From the NCBI GenBank assembly GCA_905196835.1, contig CAJJWN010000064.1, positions 1-12,118 on the forward strand: a stretch of DNA of 12,118 bases, written 5' to 3'. This document shows, piece by piece, positions 4,519 through 12,118 of this stretch. Position numbers and translations under genes: made by a program. The first letter of the stretch is position 1. Each line of letters starts with the position of its first letter. The notes under the pieces were generated by a model. The model was given only the letters and a program-made list of their open reading frames with translations. It did not search any database and had not been told where the DNA came from. This DNA is from an uncultured Prevotella sp. Lineage in GTDB: Bacteria; Bacteroidota; Bacteroidia; Bacteroidales; Bacteroidaceae.

Positions 4519-7227
4519 ATGGTAACTTACATCTTATTGTCCTTTGCGGCCCTCTGCTTGGGCATGGGCATTTCCGTCAAGGCTTTCGGCACCGGAGGAA
4601 AACGCAAGCGGATTTTCCAGGACATCTATTTCTCCGTGGAGGACACGGATGGCATCGGGGTGCTTTACACCAAGACCGGTGAATACTCCGCCATACTGGA
4701 GATGGAGAACCCGGTGCAGAAGCACTCTGCCAACACCGACAGCTATTACGACTTCACCCACCTGCTGGCCGCCTTGGCACAGACATTAGGCGAAGGGTAC
4801 GCCCTGCACAAGCAGGACATCTTCGTGCGCAGGAAGTTCGAGGAGGAAAACGGCAAGAGGCACGAGTTCCTGACGGAAGCCTACTTCCGTTATTTCAAGG
4901 GGCGCATCTATACCGACAGCATGACTTACCTGACCGTTACCCAAGAGGCCAAGAAGAGCCGTCTGTTTTCCTATGACGGCAAGAAGTGGCGCGACTTTCT
5001 TGTGAAGATACGCAAGGTGCATGACCAGTTGCAGGACGCAGGCATCCGTGTACGTTTCCTTAACAAGCAGGAAGCCAGCCGCTACGTGGACCGCTTCTTC
5101 GCCATGAACTTCCGCGACAAAGTGGTGTCCATGAGCGGCTTCAAGGTGGACGACGAGTGCATTTTCATGGGCGACAGACGCTGCAAGGTGTACAGCTTAG
5201 TGGACGTGGATTGCGTCAACCTGCCGTCCGTGATACGCCCCTACACAAACATGGAGGTGAACGGCGCGGAGATGCCCGTTGACCTGGTGTCGCTGGTTGG
5301 CCACATCCCCCATGCAGAAACCGTGGTGTACAACCAAGTGGTGTTCATCCCCGGACAAAAGAGGGAACTTGCCTTGCTGGACAAGAAAAAGAACCGCCAC
5401 GCCAGCATACCGAACCCAAACAACCAGATGGCCGTAGAAGACATCAGGCGGGTACAGGAAGTGGTGGCGAGGGAAAACAAGCAACTGGTGTATTCCCACT
5501 TCAACCTTGTCGTGGCCGTGTCGCCGGACACTGACTTGCAGAAATGCACCAACCATCTGGAAAACAGTTTCGGACGGTTGGGCATCCACATCAGCAAGCG
5601 CGCCTACAACCAGTTGGAACTGTTTGTCGGCTCGTTCCCCGGCAACTGCTACAGCCTGAACGAGGAATATGACCGGTTCCTGACCTTGGGCGACGCGGCA
5701 GCCTGCCTGATGTATAAGGAAAAGGCGCAGCGCAGCGAGGACACGCCGCTGAAAATCTACTATACCGACCGACAGGGCGTGCCGGTGGCCATCGACATCA
5801 CCGGAAAGGAGGGAAAGGAGAAGCTGACGGACAACTCCAATTTCTTCTGCTTGGGGCCTTCAGGTAGCGGCAAGAGCTTCCACATGAACAGCGTGGTGCG
5901 CCAGCTACATGAACAGAACACCGATGTGGTGATGGTAGATACGGGTAACAGCTACGAGGGCCTTTGCGAGTATCTGAACGGGAAATACATCAGCTACACC
6001 GAAGAAAAGCCGATAACCATGAACCCGTTTCGCATCAGCCGCCAGGAATTGAACGTGGAAAAGACCGGTTTCCTGAAGAACCTTGTGCTGCTGATATGGA
6101 AAGGCTCGCAAGGCACTGTGACCAAGACCGAAGACCGCCTGATAGACCAGGTGATAACGGAATACTACGATGTGTATTTCAACGGCTTTGACGGTTTCAC
6201 ACCCATGCAACGCGAGGATTTGCGCAAGAGCCTGCTGGTGGATGCCAGGAATGAAGGCATGAGGACATCGGAAAAGGAAAAGGCGGAACGCATCGAGCGC
6301 GATATAGACGAGATGGAACGGAGGCGCAAGGAACTGAAGGTGGAAAGCCTCTCGTTCAACACCTTCTACGAATACTCCGTGCAGCGCATCCCCGACATCT
6401 GCCACGAGAATAAAATATCGGGCATAGACATCTCCACCTACCGCTACATGATGAAGGACTTTTACCGTGGCGGAAACCACGACAAGACCCTGAACGAGGA
6501 AATGGACGGCACCCTGTTTGACGAGACATTCATCGTCTTTGAAATTGACGCAATAAAAGATGACCCGCTGCTTTTCCCCATCGTCACGCTGATTATCATG
6601 GACGTATTCTTACAGAAGATGCGCCTGAAGAAGAACCGCAAGGTCTTGGTCATCGAGGAAGCGTGGAAGGCCATCGCCTCGCCGCTCATGGCGGAGTACA
6701 TCAAGTTCATGTACAAGACCGCCCGAAAGTTCTGGGCCAGCGTGGGCGTGGTGACGCAGGAAATACAGGACATCATCGGCAGCGAGATAGTGAAAGAGGC
6801 CATCATCAACAATTCTGACGTAGTGATGCTGCTCGACCAGAGCAAGTTCAAGGAACGCTTCGACGGCATCAAGGCCATCCTCGGCCTGACCGACGTGGAC
6901 TGCAAAAAGATATTCACCATCAACCGCCTGGAAAACAAGGAAGGCCGCAGCTTCTTCCGCGAGGTGTTCATCCGCCGTGGGCACGAAAGCAACGTGTACG
7001 GCGTAGAGGAACCCCGTGAGTGCTACATGACCTACACCACCGAACGGGCGGAGAAGGAAGCCCTGAAACTCTACAAGAAAGAACTGGGGTGCAACCACCA
7101 ACAGGCCATCGAAGCCTATTGCCGGGACTGGAACGCTTCGGGCATCGGCAAGTCGCTGGCCTTCGCCCAAACGGTGAACAAGGCCGGACGGGTACTGCGG
7201 CTGGAAAACAAACCATCACTCAAATAG
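4519..7227 (+). CDS. traG: TraG-type conjugation ATPase (VirB4-like)
   Basis: This is a 902-residue VirB4-family ATPase that powers type IV secretion assembly at the inner membrane. An N-terminal hydrophobic helix (about 2-19) is followed by a VirB4-like N-terminal domain. The ATPase domain has Walker A GPSGSGKS at residues 446-453, Walker B VLVIEEAW at about 709-716, and the downstream VVTQEIQDI and NSDVVMLLDQ segments typical of VirB4/TraG. The ATG at 4519 is preferred. The frame is open back to a TTG at 4480, but that TTG lies inside the loop of the hairpin at 4466-4497, and the ATG gives a clean membrane-helix start. The gene ends 7 bp before the next one. Naming follows the Bacteroides conjugative-transposon scheme, in which TraG is the VirB4 homologue and not the VirD4 coupling protein. 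Confidence 0.93.
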   Translation: MVTYILLSFAALCLGMGISVKAFGTGGKRKRIFQDIYFSVEDTDGIGVLYTKTGEYSAILEMENPVQKHSANTDSYYDFTHLLAALAQTLGEGYALHKQDIFVRRKFEEENGKRHEFLTEAYFRYFKGRIYTDSMTYLTVTQEAKKSRLFSYDGKKWRDFLVKIRKVHDQLQDAGIRVRFLNKQEASRYVDRFFAMNFRDKVVSMSGFKVDDECIFMGDRRCKVYSLVDVDCVNLPSVIRPYTNMEVNGAEMPVDLVSLVGHIPHAETVVYNQVVFIPGQKRELALLDKKKNRHASIPNPNNQMAVEDIRRVQEVVARENKQLVYSHFNLVVAVSPDTDLQKCTNHLENSFGRLGIHISKRAYNQLELFVGSFPGNCYSLNEEYDRFLTLGDAAACLMYKEKAQRSEDTPLKIYYTDRQGVPVAIDITGKEGKEKLTDNSNFFCLGPSGSGKSFHMNSVVRQLHEQNTDVVMVDTGNSYEGLCEYLNGKYISYTEEKPITMNPFRISRQELNVEKTGFLKNLVLLIWKGSQGTVTKTEDRLIDQVITEYYDVYFNGFDGFTPMQREDLRKSLLVDARNEGMRTSEKEKAERIERDIDEMERRRKELKVESLSFNTFYEYSVQRIPDICHENKISGIDISTYRYMMKDFYRGGNHDKTLNEEMDGTLFDETFIVFEIDAIKDDPLLFPIVTLIIMDVFLQKMRLKKNRKVLVIEEAWKAIASPLMAEYIKFMYKTARKFWASVGVVTQEIQDIIGSEIVKEAIINNSDVVMLLDQSKFKERFDGIKAILGLTDVDCKKIFTINRLENKEGRSFFREVFIRRGHESNVYGVEEPRECYMTYTTERAEKEALKLYKKELGCNHQQAIEAYCRDWNASGIGKSLAFAQTVNKAGRVLRLENKPSLK

Positions 7228-7234
7228 CAAAACT

Positions 7235-7687
7235 ATGAAACAGATTGACATCAACCAAAACGTGACAACGCTCTATTTCGGCTCCATGCAGAACACGCGC
7301 ATCCAACGGGTATGCGGAGCCATGCAAATCAGCACCATCCGTGACTTGTGCCTGTGTACGGCACACGACCTGGCGAATATGCGGGGCATGGGGTGTGCCA
7401 GCCTGAAGAAAGTCAAAGAAGTGTTGGGCGGATGCGGCCTGCGTCTGGGCATGACGGAAGAAGAAGTGAAGGCATACGCCCAACCGGACAGCCGTGCGGA
7501 TGAAAGCCCGGAAGGGCAACCCGCTCCCGGAACCATGAGAACCGTTGATTGGGAACAACGGAGATACGAGGTGGCCAAGGAACTGCTTTCAAGCCAATCG
7601 CTGCCGCCTGTGGAAGCCGTGAAGAAAGCGGACGAACTTATTGAAGCCTTGAGAAAGACGGACAGCCCTTGCCGCTCACTGGATTGA
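7235..7687 (+). CDS. RNA polymerase alpha C-terminal-domain-like protein
   Basis: This is a 150-residue protein. Residues about 20-72 (TRIQRVCGAMQISTIRDL, then ANMRGMGCASLKKVKEVL and GLRLGM) follow the fold and spacing of the RNA polymerase alpha-subunit C-terminal domain, including the helix-hairpin-helix and the GLSLGM-like end. By remembered alignment, R22 matches the DNA-contacting R265 of the E. coli alpha subunit and S56 matches S299, while K298 is replaced by Ala. An acidic linker follows, then a helical segment at about 104-143. There is no N-terminal assembly domain, so it is not a true alpha subunit. It begins 7 bp after traG and belongs to the transfer operon. It may bind AT-rich DNA in the minor groove, interact with host RNA polymerase or regulators, or simply reuse the helix-hairpin-helix. 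The domain call is good and the function is unknown. Confidence 0.78.
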   Translation: MKQIDINQNVTTLYFGSMQNTRIQRVCGAMQISTIRDLCLCTAHDLANMRGMGCASLKKVKEVLGGCGLRLGMTEEEVKAYAQPDSRADESPEGQPAPGTMRTVDWEQRRYEVAKELLSSQSLPPVEAVKKADELIEALRKTDSPCRSLD

Positions 7688-7717
7688 ACAACCATCTATA
7701 GCACAACGAATAAAGGG

Positions 7718-10243
7718 ATGAAACGGATATTGTTCCTCATAATGATTTTCCTGTCAACTGCCGCAGTACCCATCCGCGCGCAGTATTACAGCGTGAACTA
7801 CGACAAGGAAACCGTGGCGGCGATGGCCGCCGCCTTTGCCGCAGAAGCCGTGGCCGAGGGTTATTATGACGAGCAGGTGGCCGCCATCCTGAAACATTAC
7901 CAGGCCGCCGAGGTGGCCGCAGCCGGGATATTCGCCTCGAAGTTTCTGGAACGTAAAGCCATGACCGACCTCGGCATCTGGAGCAGCAGCACCGAAAACT
8001 ATTACTACCGCCGCATCTACAACATGGTGGCCCATAAAATCATGCCCAAGATATGGACGGTGGCCGGGATGATGCTGGAAAGCCCGCAGACCGCCCTGTA
8101 TTGGGGCAGCTACCTGATGAAGATATGCGACGAGACCAAGAACCTGTGTATGCAGTTCGAGTCCGTGGTGACGAACTCCACGCTCACGTTCTCCGACATC
8201 GCTTTTCTGGAACTCAACCCGGAAATTGCCGCCCTGCTCAAGCTGTCCGACATAGTCGAGGTGGATTGGGAACGGATGCTGGACGACCTGGCGGCGGTAC
8301 CGGGCAACTTCACCGTGGACAACCTGAAGGCCGACCTCGACAACCTGTACAACATGGGCGTGTCGCTGGCCACCGCCGGCATCGGCAACATCGGCGACGC
8401 GCTGCTACAGCAAAACCAGTTCCACGACCTGTTCCAAGGAAAAATCGGCACGGTGCTGACCCTTGCGGAACACTACCACGACCTGTTCAGGAGCGTGGAA
8501 AACAGCGTGGGCAACACCCTGCTCGGCATGATTGGCGGCAAGGACAACGTGGCCGGGCTATTCAGCCTCTCCAACTACAACCTGACGGCATGGATTACCG
8601 ACTATCTGGACGAAACCGCCGGGAACTACTACACCCAACGCTGGTACATCGCACGGCGCGACCAAGGTTCGGAAACGCTGTGCGACTACTATCCCCCGAC
8701 GGACGACAACAGCATCATCAACGGAAGCGCCTGGACGCGCTTCAACACCACGGACGCGAATTTCTATCCCAACTCGGCACAACGGGAGCAAGTCATCGCC
8801 AACTCGGAAAACCATGCCGGGTGGTCGAGAAGCCGGGTGCGGCAACTGAACAACGCGAATGACGGCTTTACTTACAGCATCAGTTACCCGATGAGCGGCT
8901 ATGTCATCAGCCGGAACGGGAAGCAGGCCAAGAAAGCCTACGCCTGCGAGATACACGTGCGGAAAAGTTGGAACCATGTGGAAGAAGTATATGAAGACGT
9001 GTTCGACTCCTATTCGATGGACCTAAACACCTTCAAGGCGCAACTCAACGCCCGCCTCTCGGAGTTCAACGACAACGAGGAGGGTTACGTCTATTACATC
9101 GGTTCCGACGCAAAGAACTACTACCAGGCGACGGATGCCGCCAAGCTGGCCGGATGCGAGAGCGTGACCATCAGCGTGACCTGCTCGGATGGCGTGACGC
9201 TCGGCCAGGGAACGACCCAATACAAATGCCGTGGCTGCGGAAGCTCGCTGAACGGACATTCCAAGGAGTGCGCCATGCAGACCACCGTGACGGACAACGA
9301 ACTGGACACGTCGGAACTGGACGGGATGGCACAGGAGGCCGACAGCGAGATAGCCGCCCTGCAAGCGCAAATCGGCGCATTGGAAGCGGAGAACGCCGCC
9401 CTGCTGGACAAGATAGCCAACGCCAGCGTGGAGGATGCCGCCACCTACCGTCAGGCATACAACCGGAACAAGGACGAGATAAGCCGCCTGAACGGCGAAC
9501 TGTCCGACTGGCAGCAGAAAAGGCAGGACATCACCGACGCGCAGGCCGAAGCCGCCGCCGACAACAGCGTGGCCACGGACGACTACTACCGCATACCGGC
9601 CATCATGCAGGACTGCAAGACCGCTTATAATCTGACCTGGCAGGGTGAAGGCTCGTGGAACGGCTATTCGTATGTGCGCAAGGCCACCATGCCCAACATC
9701 AACGGCATCATCACGTTCAAGGCGACCCTCTCGATAGCCCGCAAGCCCAAATACTTCCTCGGCATCAAGATACACAGGGCCATCCTGCAAATCAGTTGGG
9801 AACTGACCTCGGAATACAGTACCACGAGCGTGGCCGACGTGCTGACCCTCGATGCCACACAGACGGACGCGGAGAAGGCGGAAACCGTGAACCGACGCAT
9901 TTCGGAAATCGCGCAGGAACACCCCGGTTGCGACATCACCACCGAATACGCGAGGAGCGCACCGCAGGAAGAGAACGCCACAAACGACACCTACCACCTG
10001 CTATGGTCCAGCGACCGCCTGGAGATAGCCCGCGAGGTGGACACCCGCATCACGAACATTTACGCCGACTTAGTGTCGCTGGAGAAGATGATGCACTACA
10101 AACGGAGCATCCTCGACGTGCTGAAGGACATCGCCCCAAGTGTTGACAGCGACCAAGGGCGCAGGCTGACACTGGTGGAAGAATGCCACGAGCGGTGGAT
10201 GGAAAATGCAAAGAACCTGCAATCAGGGGAGGACGGACTATGA
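7718..10243 (+). CDS. Large exported protein of the conjugation locus, unrecognised family
   Basis: This is an 841-residue protein with a clear signal peptide (residues 1-21, basic start, hydrophobic core, ...IRA before Q22), so it should be exported. The N-terminal third is Ala-rich and helical. A Tyr/Asn-rich middle follows. A Cys/His cluster at 504-518 reads C504-x2-C507-x6-H514-x3-C518, which resembles a zinc knuckle, and about 527-605 is a strong coiled-coil stretch (IAALQAQIGALEAENAALL). The C-terminal part mixes strands and helices. It lies 30 bp after the alpha-CTD-like gene with a good AAAGGG ribosome-binding-like site. It occupies the place where CTnDOT-like loci carry a much shorter TraI (DUF4141) protein. 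A periplasmic or outer-membrane component, perhaps an adhesin or mating-pair factor, is possible. I do not recognise the family. Confidence 0.8.
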   Translation: MKRILFLIMIFLSTAAVPIRAQYYSVNYDKETVAAMAAAFAAEAVAEGYYDEQVAAILKHYQAAEVAAAGIFASKFLERKAMTDLGIWSSSTENYYYRRIYNMVAHKIMPKIWTVAGMMLESPQTALYWGSYLMKICDETKNLCMQFESVVTNSTLTFSDIAFLELNPEIAALLKLSDIVEVDWERMLDDLAAVPGNFTVDNLKADLDNLYNMGVSLATAGIGNIGDALLQQNQFHDLFQGKIGTVLTLAEHYHDLFRSVENSVGNTLLGMIGGKDNVAGLFSLSNYNLTAWITDYLDETAGNYYTQRWYIARRDQGSETLCDYYPPTDDNSIINGSAWTRFNTTDANFYPNSAQREQVIANSENHAGWSRSRVRQLNNANDGFTYSISYPMSGYVISRNGKQAKKAYACEIHVRKSWNHVEEVYEDVFDSYSMDLNTFKAQLNARLSEFNDNEEGYVYYIGSDAKNYYQATDAAKLAGCESVTISVTCSDGVTLGQGTTQYKCRGCGSSLNGHSKECAMQTTVTDNELDTSELDGMAQEADSEIAALQAQIGALEAENAALLDKIANASVEDAATYRQAYNRNKDEISRLNGELSDWQQKRQDITDAQAEAAADNSVATDDYYRIPAIMQDCKTAYNLTWQGEGSWNGYSYVRKATMPNINGIITFKATLSIARKPKYFLGIKIHRAILQISWELTSEYSTTSVADVLTLDATQTDAEKAETVNRRISEIAQEHPGCDITTEYARSAPQEENATNDTYHLLWSSDRLEIAREVDTRITNIYADLVSLEKMMHYKRSILDVLKDIAPSVDSDQGRRLTLVEECHERWMENAKNLQSGEDGL

Positions 10244-10245
10244 AA

Positions 10246-11457
10246 TCAGAAATCAGTCATAAGGAACTCACGCAGGTGGACATGGATAATGCCCGGATAT
10301 TCGGGCAGTCCGCCGCTGACCGGATCCATCGAGACGACATACTTCGGGTAGTTGTCGCGTATGGCCTGCAAGTTGCCGAACTCCCTCGCCACGGTCTCTT
10401 CCGAGCCGAGCAGGTAAACGGCCTGTACATAGAGCCTGCGCTCATCGCGCACGGCCACGAAATCCACCTCTCCATTACGGAGTATGCCCACCGTAACCTT
10501 GAACCCCTGTGTGACGAGATGGTGGTGGATGGCGTTCTCCATCACTTTCTCGATGCTGCCGCGCAGGTTGAACCCGCAGAGCAGGTTGCGCAGGCCGTGG
10601 TCGGCGAAATAGAACTTGTTGTTCTGCTCGAAGATGCGCCTGCCGTGGATGTCGTACCTCTTGACAGGGATGACGATGAACGCCCCGCAAAGGTGGCGGA
10701 TATAGGCGGACGTAAGCATCTCGGACACTTTCTCGCCGTGCGACTTCATGGTATTGGTGATGTTCCTCACGGAAATGAGCTTGCCGATGTTGTCGGCCAC
10801 GAACACGGCCAGGTTCTCAATGAACGTCACGTTGCGTATCTCCTCCCGTGCGATGACGTCACGCAGCATGATGGTATTGTAAACCCCTTGCAGGTAATCC
10901 CTCACCTGGCTCTCGTCCTCAATATCATAATGGCAAAGGCCGGGAAGGCCGCCTACGCGAAGATATGCCAGGAGGCTCTTGTCCGTATCCTCCAGCCCGT
11001 GAAAACGCAGGAAGCCTCTATAAGTGAGGCTGTGTATGGGGATTTCGACATAGCGGCCGGAAAGCCTGGTACTCAACTCCGACGAGAATATGTACGCGTT
11101 GCTGCCCGTGGCCACGATTTGGCAGCGGTCTTCAGCATGGAGGCTGCGCAGTGCGTCCTCGTAGCCGGTTATGTCCTGCAGCTCGTCGATGAGCAGGTAG
11201 TTGTCGCCGCCTTCGGGCAGGTGTGCCGTGGCGTACCCGTACAGGTCGTCGGCCGTGGCGATGTCCTTGAAGGCGTGAAGCTCCTTGTTGACATACACCA
11301 CGTTGGCCGCACTCCTGTTGGCTTGCAGCCAGGACTGCAGCTGTTTGAGCATAAAACTCTTGCCGACACGACGTTGGCCGACAAGGATAATCATCATCCC
11401 CTTGCCCAGGTGGGATATGATGTGATGAAGATAGGCAGGACGCTCGATTATTTCCAT
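10246..11457 (-). CDS. AAA_14/DUF4143-type ATPase, probable cargo gene
   Basis: This is a 403-residue ATP-binding protein. The AAA domain has Walker A GQRRVGKS at residues 27-34, Walker B YLLIDELQDI at 87-96, and a VATGSNAYI sensor segment at about 115-123. It continues with SGRYVEIPIHSLTYRGF and LRVGGLPGL, hallmarks of AAA_14 proteins with a DUF4143 C-terminus. The C-terminal domain has a PD-(D/E)XK-like pattern, E317, GEVDFVA (D341) and YVQA, with Gln where nuclease-type members have Lys. The ATG at 11457 is chosen because the longer TTG start at 11478 lies inside the promoter -7 box. The gene faces the + strand operon, and its stop lies 2 bp past the stop of the 841-aa protein gene. This family is common in Bacteroidetes and its function is not established. 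Here it looks like an inserted accessory gene. Confidence 0.85.
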   Translation of the reverse strand: MEIIERPAYLHHIISHLGKGMMIILVGQRRVGKSFMLKQLQSWLQANRSAANVVYVNKELHAFKDIATADDLYGYATAHLPEGGDNYLLIDELQDITGYEDALRSLHAEDRCQIVATGSNAYIFSSELSTRLSGRYVEIPIHSLTYRGFLRFHGLEDTDKSLLAYLRVGGLPGLCHYDIEDESQVRDYLQGVYNTIMLRDVIAREEIRNVTFIENLAVFVADNIGKLISVRNITNTMKSHGEKVSEMLTSAYIRHLCGAFIVIPVKRYDIHGRRIFEQNNKFYFADHGLRNLLCGFNLRGSIEKVMENAIHHHLVTQGFKVTVGILRNGEVDFVAVRDERRLYVQAVYLLGSEETVAREFGNLQAIRDNYPKYVVSMDPVSGGLPEYPGIIHVHLREFLMTDF

Positions 11458-11475
11458 AAGCAAGATATTTTGGTG

Positions 11476-11507
11476 CAAAGATATAAAATACGGATGATAA
11501 AAACGAA
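11476..11507 (-). promoter_or_regulatory. Bacteroidetes-type promoter for the DUF4143 ATPase
   Basis: On the reverse strand, TATCTTTG (11483-11476) is an exact match to the Bacteroides -7 consensus TAnnTTTG. Exactly 20 bp upstream lies TTCG (11507-11504), one mismatch from the -33 box TTTG. Transcription should begin near 11470, leaving a short leader of roughly a dozen bases before the ATG at 11457. Confidence 0.72.
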
Positions 11508-11532
11508 CAATATCTGTAAAAATATAAAATAC
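11481..11532. repeat. 11-bp direct repeat ATATAAAATAC in the divergent gap
   Basis: ATATAAAATAC occurs at 11481-11491 and 11522-11532, 41 bp apart, in the AT-rich gap between the two divergent genes. The first copy overlaps the end of the -7 box of the reverse promoter. It could be an operator pair, but the sequence is AT-rich enough for chance. Confidence 0.35.
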
Positions 11533-11562
11533 ACCTTGATAAATAAAGCAATATCAGGAAAT

Positions 11563-12118
11563 ATGCAGAATACGCTTATATACAGATTAAGCTTCCTCAT
11601 GGTTCTTTTATGCTGCTTTCATACTGCCGGAAAAGCGCAGTGGAGCTTCGACATCACCTCCATAGAGGCGTACATCAACGACCACAAGAAACAGCGCAGC
11701 CTGCTGTTGGCCCGCAGCACCTTGGAATACAGCAACAAGCTGCTACACGAGTACAGCCGGGACGCGACGATGGAATACAAGGAAATCAACATCGACCTTG
11801 ACAAATATACCCGCGCCTTTGACATCATCGACATAATGTACCAGTCGCTGCGCACCGTGCTGAACGTGAAGGACAGCTACGAGACCGTCAGGGAACGGTT
11901 GTCGGACTATGAGCGGCTGATGGGCGACTTCCATGAGAAGGTCATCAGGCGGAACCGCATCGAACTGGCCGACACGCTGCTGATAGCCATCAACGCAAGG
12001 GCGATACGCAACATTGCGGACGAGGGCGAACACCTGTACCGCTCGTTCTCCGACCTGGTGCTGTACGCCACCGGCGCGGCAGCCTGTTCCACCGCCGACC
12101 TGCTGATGGTGCTGGATG
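11563..12118 (+). CDS. Exported helical conjugation protein, C-terminally cut by the window edge
   Basis: The frame is open from ATG 11563 to the last base (185 complete codons, no stop), so the gene is partial at its 3' end. Residues 1-25 form a signal peptide (MQNTLIYRLSFLMVLLCCFH, then TAGKA before QW). The mature part is strongly helical and charged, with heptad-like stretches (about 30-140, for example LLARSTLEYSNKLLHEYS and YETVRERLSDYERLMGDFHE), and turns Ala/Cys-rich near the cut. Its position and topology, secreted and helical after TraG and the large exported protein, recall VirB5-like or TraI-like periplasmic components of Bacteroidetes transfer systems. I cannot place it in a family with certainty. 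It is separated from the rest of the operon by the reverse-strand ATPase, and no good TAnnTTTG promoter is visible just upstream, so its transcription is unclear. Confidence 0.8.
   Translation, partial: MQNTLIYRLSFLMVLLCCFHTAGKAQWSFDITSIEAYINDHKKQRSLLLARSTLEYSNKLLHEYSRDATMEYKEINIDLDKYTRAFDIIDIMYQSLRTVLNVKDSYETVRERLSDYERLMGDFHEKVIRRNRIELADTLLIAINARAIRNIADEGEHLYRSFSDLVLYATGAAACSTADLLMVLD

Noticed and set aside
3717..4520. 267-codon reverse frame across the second TraE and TraF genes
   Set aside because: It is antisense to two well-supported family members, and its His/Gly-rich composition is typical of a shadow.
9023..9997. 324-codon reverse frame inside the large exported protein gene
   Set aside because: It is Val/Gly-rich with no domain, and the sense frame is continuous with a signal peptide, coiled coil and Cys/His cluster.
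11458..11478. TTG start at 11478 for the reverse ATPase
   Set aside because: The codon is part of the -7 promoter box TATCTTTG and so lies upstream of the likely transcript start. ATG 11457 is used instead.
10243..11557. ATCAG at both edges of the ATPase insertion as a target-site duplication
   Set aside because: Five bases recur by chance, one edge is a tandem AAATCAG repeat inside the coding end, and no terminal inverted repeats accompany it.
1..12118. CRISPR arrays, tRNA or rRNA genes, and insertion sequences
   Set aside because: No regularly spaced repeats, cloverleaf, rRNA-like stretch, transposase motif or terminal inverted repeats were seen.

Overview
The window looks like part of a Bacteroidales (Bacteroides, Parabacteroides or Alistipes type) conjugative element, either an integrative conjugative element or a large conjugative plasmid. 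The evidence is a run of co-directional genes recognisable as the Bacteroidetes Tra system: two TraE-type (DUF4134) proteins, a TraF-type (DUF4133) protein and a TraG-type (VirB4-like) ATPase. A Bacteroidetes-style promoter with a perfect TAnnTTTG -7 box (TATCTTTG) supports the assignment. Coding DNA is fairly GC-rich while the non-coding gaps are strikingly AT-rich. No integrase, relaxase or attachment site is visible here. Family names come from reading the sequences against remembered families; no search was run.

Left part (1-2667), DNA-processing module. A small excisionase-like helix-turn-helix protein overlaps by 20 nt a RecA/RepA-fold ATPase (probable hexameric helicase). After a 272-bp gap comes a Toprim primase-like protein, then a good rho-independent terminator. 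The 272-bp gap carries two 58-bp imperfect direct repeats, each with an imperfect palindrome, around a GC-rich core. An origin or control site is the natural guess.

Middle (2668-10243), transfer operon on the + strand. An AT-rich leader carries three copies of a 10-11 bp motif (two tandem, one inverted just before the first start codon). Next come a membrane-anchored acidic protein, the two TraE paralogs, TraF, a strong hairpin, the TraG ATPase, a protein resembling the RNA polymerase alpha C-terminal domain, and an 841-residue exported protein. The exported protein has a zinc-knuckle-like Cys/His cluster and a coiled coil. Together the Tra proteins would build the inner-membrane and periplasmic part of a type IV secretion machine, while the left module would prepare or copy the transferred DNA.

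Right part (10244-12118). A reverse-strand AAA ATPase of the AAA_14/DUF4143 type, with its own promoter, sits between two exported-protein genes of the transfer operon and looks like a cargo insertion. The last gene, a second exported helical protein, runs off the window.

The least explained items are the 841-aa exported protein, the alpha-CTD-like protein, the paired 58-bp repeats and the inserted ATPase.
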